64,000 nt of DNA from Streptomyces asoensis (GCF_016860545.1 NZ_BNEB01000005.1:1054001-1118000), one strand, 5' to 3'; numbered from the stretch's first letter, positions 1-13,272 are shown. Notes: a model not told the origin generated them from the letters alone. A program made the numbers and translations.

Positions 1-133
1 CCTCGTAGCCCGCCAGACGGATGGGGGCGGAGCGGGCCCACACGTCGAGGCTGCCGATCTCGCCGGGCCGGCGGCCGGCCCGTTCCAGGCGTTCCTTGGG
101 GCGTTGCTCGCGATTCGTCTTCTCCGGTGTCAC
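1..133 (-). CDS. 5'-end fragment of an unrecognised conserved protein
   Basis: Only the first 44 codons are in the window; the rest lies beyond the left edge. The reading frame begins with GTG at 131-133, preceded by a good ribosome binding site (AAGGAG, about seven bases upstream on the minus strand). The visible protein is basic and hydrophilic at the start (VTPEKTNREQRPKERLER), followed by a stretch containing SLDVWARSAPIRL. No signal peptide or membrane segment is visible. I do not recognise the family, so no function is assigned. The start codon and binding site make it likely to be a real gene. Confidence 0.6.
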   Translation of the reverse strand, partial: MTPEKTNREQRPKERLERAGRRPGEIGSLDVWARSAPIRLAGYE

Positions 134-614
134 CGCGCACTCCTTATGTGTCGGGTCACCCTCGGGGCGTGCCGCCAGTCTGCGGTCCGGCGCCTGACAT
201 TCCCTCGGGTCTTGCTCAAGTCGGTCGAGGACGCGGTGGCGCCGGCAACTCCTGGGAGGGCGAGCCGTTGTGGGCGGCTGGTCCCATGACGGACGGTGGG
301 TGTGGGTGGCACTCCGTACTGCTGTCCGTCGGTACAGGGTAACCAAATGAGCGGGTGGCCGCTCGATAGCGCTGAAAATTTGGGGTAACCATGGCAAGTC
401 ACCCACATGTCCTCGCAAGTGAATTGAACCCTTTTGCACCCTCATGCACCTTCTGAGTTCACCCGTTCGGGGGACGCAGCCCGGCGTGGCGCACTCCCGG
501 GACGGTGCCTGCGCCGGTGGTTGCGCCGCGCAGTTCAGGTGCCGTTCGTCCGGTCGCAAGCCGGCCGTGCTCTGCTGGCGTCCGGCAACGGCGGTCTCGC
601 GGAAGGGCTGACGC
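134..614. other. Divergent intergenic region, no gene seen
   Basis: This 481-base stretch separates the minus-strand gene at the left edge from the plus-strand HD-like gene. The short open frames in it lack ribosome binding sites and recognisable protein sequence. Its centre (about 330-440) is clearly more AT-rich than the coding DNA, as expected of promoters. It carries two copies of GGGTAACCA, at 337-345 and 383-391. I could not place a convincing -35/-10 pair. Confidence 0.5.
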
Positions 615-1064
615 ATGCGGCTGCGCAGTGTCGAGGAGCTGATGGACCTGCTGTACGCCTGCCGGGGCGTGCGGGACCCGACGGCCCACGGCGGGCCGGG
701 CGTCGACCTGCACGACCACGCGCTCCAGACGGCCGCGCTGCTGCGCCGGAGCCGTCCCGCCGACAAGGAACTCCAGCTCACCGGACTGGTCCACCCGGTC
801 GGCCGACTGCTGAGTCCCGGCGACGCCGCGCCCCGGCCGCAGCGGGTCGCCGACGCCGTACGGCCCCTGCTGGGCCCGCGTGTCTCCCGCCTGGTGTCCC
901 TGCACCCCTGGCACGGCGCCACCCCCGACGACGACCTGCTCAGCCTGCGCCAGGCCGACGAGGACGGCCGGGTGCCGGGCGCCGACGCGGGTGTGCTCGA
1001 GGACTGGCGCACCGTGCTGGAGCTGATCGCGGCCCGCACCTCACGTCTCGGGGCTGTTGACTGA
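615..1064 (+). CDS. Degenerate HD-domain (phosphohydrolase-like) protein
   Basis: 149 residues. The stretch around residues 33-66 (HDHALQTAALLRR, then LTGLVHPVGRLL) lines up with the metal-binding core of HD phosphohydrolases of the PhnZ/TmpB type, where the second motif is normally LLHDIGHLL. Here the metal-ligand Asp of the HD pair is Pro (H60-P61) and the following His is Arg. The fold is probably kept while catalysis by the usual di-metal site is doubtful. The start is chosen for GGAAGGG seven bases upstream. It is followed after 25 bases by a dehydrogenase gene on the same strand, a likely operon. Function unknown. Confidence 0.6.
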   Translation: MRLRSVEELMDLLYACRGVRDPTAHGGPGVDLHDHALQTAALLRRSRPADKELQLTGLVHPVGRLLSPGDAAPRPQRVADAVRPLLGPRVSRLVSLHPWHGATPDDDLLSLRQADEDGRVPGADAGVLEDWRTVLELIAARTSRLGAVD

Positions 1065-1089
1065 CGGCTCGTCATGAGACGGTACGCCG

Positions 1090-1848
1090 ATGACGCCGTC
1101 GTACGGGTTGCGGGGCAGGGCCGCCGTCGTCACCGGGGCGACGCGCGGGATCGGCCTGGCCGTGGCGCGGGCGCTCGCCGACGCCGGGGCACGGGTGTGC
1201 GTGAGCGCGCGGGACGCGGAGGGGGTGCGCCGCGCGGCCCGGGAGCTGGACGGCGTGGGGCTGGCGGGCGACGTCGGGGACCCCGGGCATCCCGGGGAGC
1301 TGACCCGGCTGTGCCTGGACTCCTTCGGGCGGATGGACATCCTGGTCAACAACGCGGCGACGAACCAGCCCTACGGACCGCTCATGGACGCCGATCCGCT
1401 CGTCTGGCGGGAGGCGTTCGCGGTGAACGTCGAGGCGCCGCTCCGACTGGTGCAGTGCGCCTGGCGGGGCTGGATGCGCGAGCACGGCGGCACCGTGGTC
1501 AACGTGTGCACGGAGGGCGCAGGACACGTCGGCCCGGACGTCGGCGCCTACGGCACCAGCAAGGCGGCCCTGCTGCACCTCACCCGGCAGCTGGCGGGTG
1601 AGCTGGGCCCCCGGGTGCGGGTGAACTCCGTCTCCCCCGGCCTGGTACGGACGCGGATGGCCCGGTTCGTCTGGGAGCCGGGGGAAGCGGAGATCGCGCG
1701 GGGGCTGCCGCTCGGCAGGATCGGGGAGCCGCGGGACGTGGCGGGGGCGGTGCTCTGGCTGTGCTCCGACGCGGCGGAGTGGATCACGGGCGCGGACCTG
1801 CTCGTCGACGGCGGCACATCCGTACGCCGGGCCCGGCGCGCCACCTGA
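1090..1848 (+). CDS. Short-chain dehydrogenase/reductase (SDR)
   Basis: 252 residues, the usual length of a classical SDR, an NAD(P)-dependent oxidoreductase with a Rossmann fold. Visible motifs are TGATRGIG near the N-terminus (cofactor binding), NNAA in the middle, and YGTSK with Y154 and K158 as catalytic pair. The position normally held by the catalytic Ser, thirteen residues before the Tyr, is Thr141. The C-terminal WITGADLLVDGG is typical of FabG-like members. The substrate cannot be told from the sequence. It sits 25 bases behind the HD-like gene, so the two are probably cotranscribed. Confidence 0.88.
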   Translation: MTPSYGLRGRAAVVTGATRGIGLAVARALADAGARVCVSARDAEGVRRAARELDGVGLAGDVGDPGHPGELTRLCLDSFGRMDILVNNAATNQPYGPLMDADPLVWREAFAVNVEAPLRLVQCAWRGWMREHGGTVVNVCTEGAGHVGPDVGAYGTSKAALLHLTRQLAGELGPRVRVNSVSPGLVRTRMARFVWEPGEAEIARGLPLGRIGEPRDVAGAVLWLCSDAAEWITGADLLVDGGTSVRRARRAT

Positions 1849-1960
1849 GCGGGCACGGGTCCGGCGCGCCATGAGCGGGCACGGGCCGGGGGTCGCGCCG
1901 GTGCGGGCACGACGGCCCGCACCCACGGCGGCCCCTACCGGAGCGGCGGACCGCCCGCGC

Positions 1961-3469
1961 CTACCACTTGCCGGGCGCGTAGTCCTTGAGGAACACCCCG
2001 TACAGGTCCTCGCCCTGCTCGCCGCGCACGATCGGGTCGTAGACCCGGGCCGCGCCGTCGACCAGGTCGAGCGGGGCGTGGAAGCCCTCCTCGGCGAGGC
2101 GCAGCTTGTCGAAGTGCGGGCGCTCGTCGGTGATCCAGCCGGTGTCGACCGAGGTCATGAGGATGCCGTCGCTCTGGAACATCTCCTGGGCGCTGGTGCG
2201 CGTCACCATGTTCATCGCGGCCTTGGCGGCGTTGGTGTTCGGGTGGCCCGCGCCCTTGTAGCCACGGCCGAAGACACCCTCCATCGCCGAGACGTTCACG
2301 ACGTACGCGCGTCCGCTCGCCGCCTTCTTGGCGGCCTCGGCCATCGCCGGGCGCAGCGCGCTGATCAGGATGAAGGGCGCCGTGTAGTTGCACAGCTGGG
2401 TCTCGAGGAGCTCCACCGGGGAGATCTGCTCGATGGTCTGCACCCAGGTGTTGCTGTCGACGACGTCGGGGACCAGACCGCCGGCGTCGATGGCGGTGCC
2501 GTCGAGGTGCCGGGCGATGCTGGCGTTGCCCGCGACCAGGGCGAGGTCGGCGACCTGCTGGGCGTCCGGGCCGCCGGTGCCCAGGGGCAGCGCGGCGAGT
2601 CCGTCGACCGCGCCGGAGCCGAAGGCGCCGATGACGTGGTGGGCGGGCAGCTCACCGGCGGGCAGCGGGGCGTTCTCGCCGCCGACGAGCGCGGCGTAGG
2701 CGGAGGGCAGACGGCGGACGGTCTGCGTCGCGTTGTTCACGAGGATGTCGAGCGGGCCCGCGTCGGCGACGCGCTCGGCGAGCGAGACGGCCTGCGCCGG
2801 GTCGCGCAGGTCGATGCCGACGATCTCCAGCCGGTGCAGCCAGTCGGACGAGTCGTCCATGGCCTTGAAGCGGCGGATGGCGTCCTTGGGGAAGCGCGTG
2901 GTGACGGTCGTGTGGGCCCCGTCGCGCAGCAGCCGCAGGGCGATGTACATGCCGATCTTGGCGCGGCCGCCGGTGAGCAGCGCGCGCTTGCCGGTGAGGT
3001 CCGCGCGGGCGTCACGGCGGGAGCGGTTCTCGGCGGCGCAGTCCGGGCAGAGCTGGTGGTAGAAGTAGTCGACCTCGACGTACCGGTTCTTGCAGGTGTA
3101 GCAGGAGCGCGGGCGCTGGAGTATTCCCGCGATCCGGCCCTCCTCGGTGGCCGAGGACGGCAGGATGCCCTCGGTCTCGTCGTCGATGCGCTGGGCGGAG
3201 CCGGTCGCGGTGGCCTCGGTGACCGCCTTGTCGTGGGCGGTCTTGGCGGCCCGGCGGTCCTGGCGGCGGCGCTGCTTGACGGTGCGGTAGATCCCGGCGG
3301 TGGCCCGGCGCACGGTGATCGCGTCGGGGTGGTCGACGTCCAACCGGTCGAGCTCGTCCAGCACGGCGAGGCAGACGGCGAGCCGCTCCGGGTCGATACC
3401 GGGGCCGTGCACGACCTCGTCCACGACCTCCTGCGTGATCGCCGCCGAGCCGTCCTCTGTCACCGTCAT
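1961..3469 (-). CDS. SDR-like oxidoreductase with N-terminal zinc ribbon
   Basis: 502 residues, about twice a normal SDR. Residues 1-115 look helical and charged. C123-x2-C126 and C141-x2-C144 form a probable zinc ribbon. From about residue 155 an SDR domain begins: LLTGGRAKIG for the dinucleotide, LDILVNNATQTVR, and VVNVSAMEG in the catalytic region. The YxxxK motif reads TNAAK, so the catalytic Tyr is Thr, and a long insertion lies between the NNA and Ser motifs. It may bind NAD(P) without acting as an ordinary reductase. The ATG at 3469 has a GGGAAG-type binding site. It converges with the SDR at 1090-1848 and stands alone as a unit. Confidence 0.8.
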   Translation of the reverse strand: MTVTEDGSAAITQEVVDEVVHGPGIDPERLAVCLAVLDELDRLDVDHPDAITVRRATAGIYRTVKQRRRQDRRAAKTAHDKAVTEATATGSAQRIDDETEGILPSSATEEGRIAGILQRPRSCYTCKNRYVEVDYFYHQLCPDCAAENRSRRDARADLTGKRALLTGGRAKIGMYIALRLLRDGAHTTVTTRFPKDAIRRFKAMDDSSDWLHRLEIVGIDLRDPAQAVSLAERVADAGPLDILVNNATQTVRRLPSAYAALVGGENAPLPAGELPAHHVIGAFGSGAVDGLAALPLGTGGPDAQQVADLALVAGNASIARHLDGTAIDAGGLVPDVVDSNTWVQTIEQISPVELLETQLCNYTAPFILISALRPAMAEAAKKAASGRAYVVNVSAMEGVFGRGYKGAGHPNTNAAKAAMNMVTRTSAQEMFQSDGILMTSVDTGWITDERPHFDKLRLAEEGFHAPLDLVDGAARVYDPIVRGEQGEDLYGVFLKDYAPGKW

Positions 3470-3572
3470 CGCGCTGCCGCTTCCCTGATCACCCGTGCGG
3501 CGCTCCGACCGAGTCCGCTGCTGAAGGGTGAATTTTACGGAGCGCCGGGCCCGTCCTCCAAACCCGTTCCCG

Positions 3573-4931
3573 TCAAGAGCCGCAGGCCGTGATGAGCGTC
3601 TCCACCTCGGCGGTCAGGGCCCGCGCGAACCGGTCGAGGTCGGGCACCGCCTCGGCGTCGGCGACGAGCCCGTAGTGCACCCCGCCGCGGTAGGTAGAGA
3701 CGGCCACCGCCAGGGCCTGGCCGCGGGCGAGCGGAGCGTAGGGGAAGACCTCGGTCACCGGGTTCCCGCCGAGCTTCAGGCCGAGGCTGGGCAGCGGCAC
3801 GCTGGTGACGAGGATGTCGAACCAGAGCCGGGCGGCCTGGCTGACCAGCGGGCCGCCCAGCCGGTGGCCGAGGGCCGGGACGTGGTCGGCGAGCAGGGCG
3901 ACGGCGCCGGCGCCCCGGCCGGGCCCGGCGTCCTTGTTGCGGTCCATGGCGGCACGGACCGTGCCGAGGCGGCGCAGCGGGTCCGGGTCGTCGACCGGGA
4001 GCCGCATGAGGTACCCGGAGAGCCGGTTGCCCTGGGGGTGGGCGGTGCGCGGGCGGCGCTTGGAGACGGGGATGAGCGCGCGCGGCACGACGCCCTCGCT
4101 GCCGTCGCCGCGTTCGTCGAGCCAGCGGCGCAGCGCCCCGGCGACGACCGCGATCAGCACGTCGTTGACGGTGCCGCCGGCGACCTTGCGGATGCGGTGC
4201 ACGTCGTCGAGGTCGATGACGACACCGGCGGTGCGGCGGGTGCCGGTGGGCGCCGCGGTGAGGGCGGGGGTGGGCCGCATGCCCAGGGTGTGCACGGCGA
4301 CGGAGGCGCCGATGTCGAGGGCGCGGCCCACGTCGGAGACGGCCCCGCGCAGCAGGTCGGGCAGCCGGCGCACCTGCGGGAGGCGCCCGCGGGCCGGCTC
4401 GGCGGGGCGGGGCCGGGGGGCGGGCAGGTCCATCGGGTCGAGGACGGCCGCGGCCAGGGTCAGCGCGCGCAGCCCGTCGGCGAGGGCGTGGTGGAACTTG
4501 AAGAGCACGGCGAAGCCCGCGCCGTCCGCACCGGGCAGGACGTGGGCCTCCCACGGCGGGCGGCCGCGCCGCAGGGGCCGCTCCATGAGCCGGCCGGCCT
4601 CCGCCTGGAAGTCGGCGGTGGGCACGTGCAGCGTGACGTGGTGGAGCGGGTCGAAGGCCGGGTCGCTCTCGCGGGTCGCGCCGCCGAAGGCGAGCGAGCG
4701 GCGCAGGTCGAAGGGCTCGGCGGGGTCGAAGGGCCGCCACACGTCCCGGATCCGCATGCGCAGTCCGGGGACCGCGGCGGCCCGGGCCGCCAGCAGGTCG
4801 GCCGCGTGGGCGGCCGCCGCGGGCGACTGCGCCGTGAACACGCCGAGCGCGCCCAGGTGCATGGGGTGCTCGGCGGACTCGAGGTTCCAGAACGCCAGGT
4901 CGAGGGGTGCCAGCAGATCATCAGCAGTCAC
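3573..4931 (-). CDS. Wax ester synthase/diacylglycerol acyltransferase (WS/DGAT)
   Basis: 452 residues, the normal size of the bacterial WS/DGAT family that makes triacylglycerol or wax esters from acyl-CoA on the cytoplasmic side of the membrane. The active-site motif HHxxxDG is present as HHALADG (H147, H148, D152, G153). The N-terminus (LDLAFWNLESAEHPMHLGAL) and a C-terminal LVTSVPLPSLGLKLGG block are also typical. I start at GTG 4931, preceded by GAGG; a longer frame exists up to 5015 but its extra residues do not resemble the family. The gene appears monocistronic. Streptomyces usually has several such genes for storage lipid. Confidence 0.9.
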   Translation of the reverse strand: MTADDLLAPLDLAFWNLESAEHPMHLGALGVFTAQSPAAAAHAADLLAARAAAVPGLRMRIRDVWRPFDPAEPFDLRRSLAFGGATRESDPAFDPLHHVTLHVPTADFQAEAGRLMERPLRRGRPPWEAHVLPGADGAGFAVLFKFHHALADGLRALTLAAAVLDPMDLPAPRPRPAEPARGRLPQVRRLPDLLRGAVSDVGRALDIGASVAVHTLGMRPTPALTAAPTGTRRTAGVVIDLDDVHRIRKVAGGTVNDVLIAVVAGALRRWLDERGDGSEGVVPRALIPVSKRRPRTAHPQGNRLSGYLMRLPVDDPDPLRRLGTVRAAMDRNKDAGPGRGAGAVALLADHVPALGHRLGGPLVSQAARLWFDILVTSVPLPSLGLKLGGNPVTEVFPYAPLARGQALAVAVSTYRGGVHYGLVADAEAVPDLDRFARALTAEVETLITACGS

Positions 4932-5034
4932 GGGCTTGCCTCGCGTCGACGAAGGGTGAGGCAAGCAGTCAAGCCGGTCCGGGCGATTACGGTCAAGTAC
5001 GATCAGGCTACACACAGTTAACAGCGCATTAAGT

Positions 5035-6255
5035 TCACGACACCAGCTGGCCCTTTCCCAGGGCGATGACGCCGTTCCGGGACACGGTGTACAGCTCCGC
5101 GTCGCGCTCCGGGTTCACGCCGATGGTCGCACCCGGCGGGACCTCCACGTTCTTGTCGAGGACCGCCCCGCGCACCACCGCACCCCGTCCGATGTGCACG
5201 TTGTCGTGCAGGATCGACCCCTGCACGACCGCTCCCGGGTCGACCACCACACCCGGCGACAGCACCGAGCGGGTGACCTGACCGCGGATCAGGCACCCCG
5301 AACTGATGATCGACTCTCCGGCGATGCCGCCCGCGTTGAAACGCGCCGGGGAGAGCTGGCCCGAGTGGGTGTAGATGGGCCAGCTGCGGTTGTACAGGTT
5401 GAACGCGGGACGCTCCGCGATCAGGTCCATGTGGGCGTCGTAGTACGCGTCGAGCGTGCCCACGTCCCGCCAGTAGCCCTGGTCGCGCGAGGTCTCACCG
5501 GGCACGTGGTTGTCGTGGAAGTCGTAGAGCTGGGCCTCGCCGCGCCGGGTGAGCTGCGGCAGGATCGAGCCGCCCATGTCGTGGACGGAGTCCTCCTCCT
5601 CGGAGTCCCGCTGGAGCGCCTCGATGAGCGCCTTGGTGGTGAAGATGTAGTTGCCCATCGACGCGAACACCCGGTCCGGGTCGTCGGCCAGACCGGGCGG
5701 GTCGGCGGGCTTCTCCAGGAAGCTCTCGACCGTCAGCCCGTCCGAACCCGGGGTGATCACCCCGAAGGAGGACGACTCGGCACGCGGGACCCGGATCCCC
5801 GCCACGGTCACCCCCGCGCCGCTGTCGATGTGCTGGGTCAGCATCTGGCGCGGATCCATGCGGTAGACGTGGTCGGCGCCGAAGACGGCCACGTACTCGG
5901 GCCGTTCGTCGTAGATCAGGTTCAGCGACTGGAGGATCGCGTCGGCGCTCCCGAGGTACCAGCGCGGGCCGAGCCGCTGCTGCGCCGGGACCGGGGTGAT
6001 GTAGTTGCCGAGCAGGCTCGACATCCGCCAGGTGGTGGTGATGTGCCGGTCCAGCGAGTGCGACTTGTACTGCGTCAGCACACAGATGCGCAGGATGTCG
6101 GCGTTCACCAGGTTGGACAGCACGAAGTCCACCAGCCGGTACGTGCCACCGAAGGTGACCGCCGGCTTGGCGCGGTCGGCGGTCAGCGGCATCAGCCGTT
6201 TCCCCTCACCGCCCGCCAGCACGATCCCGAGCACCGAAGGCCCACCGCGTCGCAT
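5035..6255 (-). CDS. glgC: Glucose-1-phosphate adenylyltransferase
   Basis: 406 residues. It makes ADP-glucose from ATP and glucose-1-phosphate, the committing step of bacterial glycogen synthesis. The nucleotidyltransferase domain begins [18 protein letters not shown] and includes [24 protein letters not shown] and [10 protein letters not shown]. The C-terminal third is a left-handed beta-helix of hexapeptide repeats ([16 protein letters not shown]). A GTG at 6270 is in frame, but the AGGGGAG binding site lies inside those extra codons, so ATG 6255 is preferred. It follows glgA by 50 bases on the same strand, so substrate-making and polymerising enzymes are probably cotranscribed. Confidence 0.96.
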   Translation of the reverse strand: MRRGGPSVLGIVLAGGEGKRLMPLTADRAKPAVTFGGTYRLVDFVLSNLVNADILRICVLTQYKSHSLDRHITTTWRMSSLLGNYITPVPAQQRLGPRWYLGSADAILQSLNLIYDERPEYVAVFGADHVYRMDPRQMLTQHIDSGAGVTVAGIRVPRAESSSFGVITPGSDGLTVESFLEKPADPPGLADDPDRVFASMGNYIFTTKALIEALQRDSEEEDSVHDMGGSILPQLTRRGEAQLYDFHDNHVPGETSRDQGYWRDVGTLDAYYDAHMDLIAERPAFNLYNRSWPIYTHSGQLSPARFNAGGIAGESIISSGCLIRGQVTRSVLSPGVVVDPGAVVQGSILHDNVHIGRGAVVRGAVLDKNVEVPPGATIGVNPERDAELYTVSRNGVIALGKGQLVS

Positions 6256-6305
6256 GGCCGCTCCCCTCACCCTGGTTGAACCATGGTTGCCCCCGACCGG
6301 GGGAA

Positions 6306-7466
6306 CTAAGCCTGTTTGACGATCTCCTCGTAGAGCCGGACCGTACGCCTGGCGACCGCGTCCCAGCCGAACTCCTCGACGGCCCGCGCCCGCCCGGCCG
6401 CGCCCATGCGGCGCCCCGTCCCAGGGTCGCCGAGAACCGCGTCCAGCGCACGGCCGAGCTCCGCCTCGAAGACGTCCGCCTCGTCGTCCACGGTCACGAG
6501 CGTGCCGGTGACGCCGTCCTCGACGACCTCCGGGATACCGCCGACACGCGAGGCCACGACGGGGGTGCCGCAGGCCATCGCCTCCAGGTTCACGATGCCC
6601 AGCGGCTCGTACACCGACGGGCAGACGAAGACGGCGGCGTGCGTGAGGAGCTGGATCACCTCGGGGCGGGGCAGCATCCGCGGGATCCAGTGCACCCCGT
6701 CCCGGGCACGGCTCAGCTCCGCGAACAGATCACGGAACTCCCGGTCGATCTCGGGGGTGTCCGGCGCCCCCGCGCAGAGCACGACCTGCGCCGCGGGGTC
6801 GATGCCGCGCACGGCGCGCAGCAGGTGGGGCACGCCCTTCTGACGGGTGATGCGGCCGACGAACAGCACGAACGGCCGGTCCGGGTCCAGGCCGATCCGG
6901 GTCAGCGCGTCCGTGCCGTGGTCCGGGCGGTACAGGTCGGTGTCGATGCCGTTGTGGACGACGTGGACCCGTTCCGGGGCGAGCGCCGGGTAGCAGGTGA
7001 GGATGTCCTCGCGCATCGCGCCCGAGACGGCGACCACCGCGTCGGCCGCCTCCACCGCGGTCCGCTCCGCCCAGCTCGACAGGGCGTAGCCACCGCCCAG
7101 CTGCTCGGCCTTCCAGGGCCGCAGCGGCTCCAGCGAGTGCGCCGTCACCACGTGCGGCACGCCGTACAGCTCCTTGGCGAGGTGCCCGGCGAGATTGGCG
7201 TACCAGGTGTGCGAGTGGACGAGTTCGCGGCCCTCGAGGGCGGCCGCCATGGCGAGGTCCACGGAGAAGGTGCGCAGCGCGTCGTTGGCTCCGTCGAGCG
7301 CGGACCACGGGCGGTGCCGCTGCACCCCGTCGGCGCGGCCCTCGCCCCAGCAGTGCACGTCGAGGTCGACGAGCCGCCGCAGCTCGCGGGCGAGGAACTC
7401 CACATGGACCCCGGCCCCGCCGTACACGTCCGGGGGATATTCCCGGGTCAGCAGTCCCACGCGCAC
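6306..7466 (-). CDS. glgA: Glycogen synthase / glycosyltransferase of the GT4 type
   Basis: 386 residues. It transfers glucose from ADP-glucose to an alpha-1,4-glucan or, in actinobacteria, to glucose-1-phosphate. Motifs of the GT-B fold are [15 protein letters not shown] at the N-terminus, [10 protein letters not shown] before the second domain, and the nucleotide-binding [20 protein letters not shown] with the E-x7-E pattern. Length and motifs fit the actinobacterial GlgA/GlgM group rather than the 470-residue enterobacterial enzyme. I start at GTG 7466, giving [12 protein letters not shown]. An ATG at 7502 is also in frame and would place the start two bases after the stop of the upstream gene. 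Next gene downstream is glgC. Confidence 0.92.
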   Translation of the reverse strand: MRVGLLTREYPPDVYGGAGVHVEFLARELRRLVDLDVHCWGEGRADGVQRHRPWSALDGANDALRTFSVDLAMAAALEGRELVHSHTWYANLAGHLAKELYGVPHVVTAHSLEPLRPWKAEQLGGGYALSSWAERTAVEAADAVVAVSGAMREDILTCYPALAPERVHVVHNGIDTDLYRPDHGTDALTRIGLDPDRPFVLFVGRITRQKGVPHLLRAVRGIDPAAQVVLCAGAPDTPEIDREFRDLFAELSRARDGVHWIPRMLPRPEVIQLLTHAAVFVCPSVYEPLGIVNLEAMACGTPVVASRVGGIPEVVEDGVTGTLVTVDDEADVFEAELGRALDAVLGDPGTGRRMGAAGRARAVEEFGWDAVARRTVRLYEEIVKQA

Positions 7467-7504
7467 CCGCAACCCCCATCTCGGCGACCGGTTCCCTTTC
7501 ATGG

Positions 7505-8290
7505 TCACCCAGACGGGGCGCGCGGGGAAGAGCGCGGGGATCGTGTGAAGCAACAGTCGCCGCAGACGCCCCCGCCGGGCACCCGGTAGTACAGACAGCA
7601 GCTCCGGCGGCGGAACCCCGTACCGGACGCGGTACCGGTGCCGGTGTCGGCGAGGAGCGGGTGGGTGAACAGCTCCGCGGTGAGGGCACGCGCGCGTGCG
7701 GCGACGTCCGGGCGGCCGTGCGTCCGGGCCCATCCGTCCAGCTGACGAGCCGCTCCGGCCAGCGCCGACGCCGCGTTGCCCCGCAGCAGGCCGGGCGCGA
7801 TCCGGTGCCGGGCGCGCAGCGCCGCGGCGAGCGGCCCGAGGTGCCCGTCCAGGACCGTCGCGGCGACGGCCGCGGCGTCCCCCGGCAGCACCCGGCCCAC
7901 GGTCAGCCACAGGTCGTCCGGGGCGCTCGCCTCCGGGTCCCAGCGCAGCAGCTCCGGGGCGAGGTCGGGAACGTACCCGTTGAGCGCGGCGCAGCCCAGC
8001 GTCACCGACCACAGCCGGGCGGCGAGCCCCTGCTGCGCCACGGAGGCGCCGATCCGGTCCTCGGGGGCGCGCAGGGCTTCGGTGACCTTGCGGACACGGT
8101 GGGCCAGCGGGTCCGGGCGCCCGTCGGGCGCCGCAGGTCCGGGGGGCCATGCGTAGGCCAGGGCCAGGGTCGGCAGGGCCCGCGCCGGGTCGGCCGGGCC
8201 GGCCGGCAGCGGGCGCAGGGCGAAGAAGGGCCCGAGCGGGCGGAGCGCGTCGAGATCGGGGGCGAGGTCCACGAGGTGCAGTAGTACCAA
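7505..8290 (-). CDS. (2Fe-2S) FhuF-like ferric siderophore reductase
   Basis: About 261 residues. The C-terminus carries CC-x10-C-x2-C (SCCLYYRVPGGGVCGDC), the cluster-binding signature of the FhuF family that reduces ferric iron released from siderophores. The body is an Ala/Leu-rich helical domain as in other actinobacterial members. The start is uncertain: the frame opens with TTG at 8290 and the next plausible start is GTG at 8272. Its stop is immediately upstream of glgA, and with the ATG start of glgA the gap would be only two bases, so they probably share a transcript despite the unrelated roles. The region upstream shows no clear 19-bp iron box. Confidence 0.82.
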   Translation of the reverse strand: MVLLHLVDLAPDLDALRPLGPFFALRPLPAGPADPARALPTLALAYAWPPGPAAPDGRPDPLAHRVRKVTEALRAPEDRIGASVAQQGLAARLWSVTLGCAALNGYVPDLAPELLRWDPEASAPDDLWLTVGRVLPGDAAAVAATVLDGHLGPLAAALRARHRIAPGLLRGNAASALAGAARQLDGWARTHGRPDVAARARALTAELFTHPLLADTGTGTASGTGFRRRSCCLYYRVPGGGVCGDCCFTRSPRSSPRAPSG

Positions 8291-8500
8291 GGGCGGTAGG
8301 GGGCCGGGATCGGGGGGATCCCTGGTCCGTCACCCGCCTGAGGGAGGACACGGGGCCCGCCGTACTCCATCGGCAGTAGGACTTATTGCGTGCTTAGGTA
8401 CGACGACGGGAACAGATCGACAAGGCATCGTGGTTGTCATGAGAGCCGACCGTTCGCCGCGCCGGGCCCCGCGCCCCCGCCTCACGCAGAGGAGCAGCTC

Positions 8501-12780
<4,280 letters not shown>

Positions 12781-12810
12781 AGCGCGCAGGCCCGCGGCGG
12801 GCACACGTGA

Positions 12811-12846
12811 GCGGCGGCGGGCGGTGTCGACACCGCCCGCCGCCGC
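12811..12846. terminator. Bidirectional hairpin terminator after gnd
   Basis: A perfect 16-bp stem (12811-12826 pairing with 12831-12846) with a TCGA loop, no U-tract, as is usual in Streptomyces. It lies between the convergent ends of gnd and the proline-rich gene and can serve both. Confidence 0.85.
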
Positions 12847-12870
12847 GCGTCCGGGCCGTGTGGTGCCCGG

Positions 12871-13110
12871 TCAGCTCAGAGGCGGGCCGGGCTCCGGTGA
12901 GGGGACCGGCTCCGGTCCCGGCGGGACCGGGGACGGTGACGGATCCGGGGCCGGTACGGGCTGCGGGGGCGTCGGGCCGGGACCGGGCGGCGGAGGGCCG
13001 GGCGGCTGCGGCTCGGGCATGGGCACCGGGCTGGGGAACGGGTCCGGCGGGACCGGATCCGGGCCGGGCGTGGGCCCGGGCGGGACGGGGTCGGGATACG
13101 GGTCGGTCAT
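12871..13110 (-). CDS. Proline-rich low-complexity small protein
   Basis: 79 residues, around half of them proline, with Gly, Asp, Ser, Glu and Val filling PxPxP-type spacing (begins MTDPYPDPVPPGPTPG). No signal peptide, membrane segment or Lys/Arg. Such a chain would be an extended polyproline-II, acidic, disordered peptide. The ATG at 13110 is supported by a GGAGG site eight bases upstream and by the terminator behind the gene, which argue that it is translated. A longer frame to 13146 is possible. Function unknown. Confidence 0.6.
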   Translation of the reverse strand: MTDPYPDPVPPGPTPGPDPVPPDPFPSPVPMPEPQPPGPPPPGPGPTPPQPVPAPDPSPSPVPPGPEPVPSPEPGPPLS

Positions 13111-13210
13111 CGTGTCCTCCGGCCGCTTGGGGGCTTGACTCTGCACTGATCCCCCGCGTACCCGTGGCCGCCCCGCGCACTCACCCGGACGGCCCGGCCT
13201 CCGCCTCCGA

Positions 13211-13234
13211 TGCGCCTGCGCCTGCGCCTGCGCC
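13211..13234. repeat. Hexanucleotide simple repeat (TGCGCC)4
   Basis: Four perfect tandem copies of TGCGCC, followed by a partial fifth copy, in the short gap between the GNAT gene and the proline-rich gene. It may be a slippage-prone tract; no function is evident. Confidence 0.7.
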
Positions 13235-13272
13235 TGCGGAGCGGTCGGGGCGGTCCGGGTGCGCTCGGGGCC

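Noticed and set aside
8370-8430. Possible DmdR/IdeR iron box near the FhuF-like gene
   Set aside because: Only one half resembles the consensus (ACCTAA); the other half does not match, so it was not listed.
13211-13234. CRISPR-like or regulatory meaning for the short tandem repeat
   Set aside because: It is a simple hexanucleotide run with no spacers; the window contains no CRISPR repeats or cas genes.
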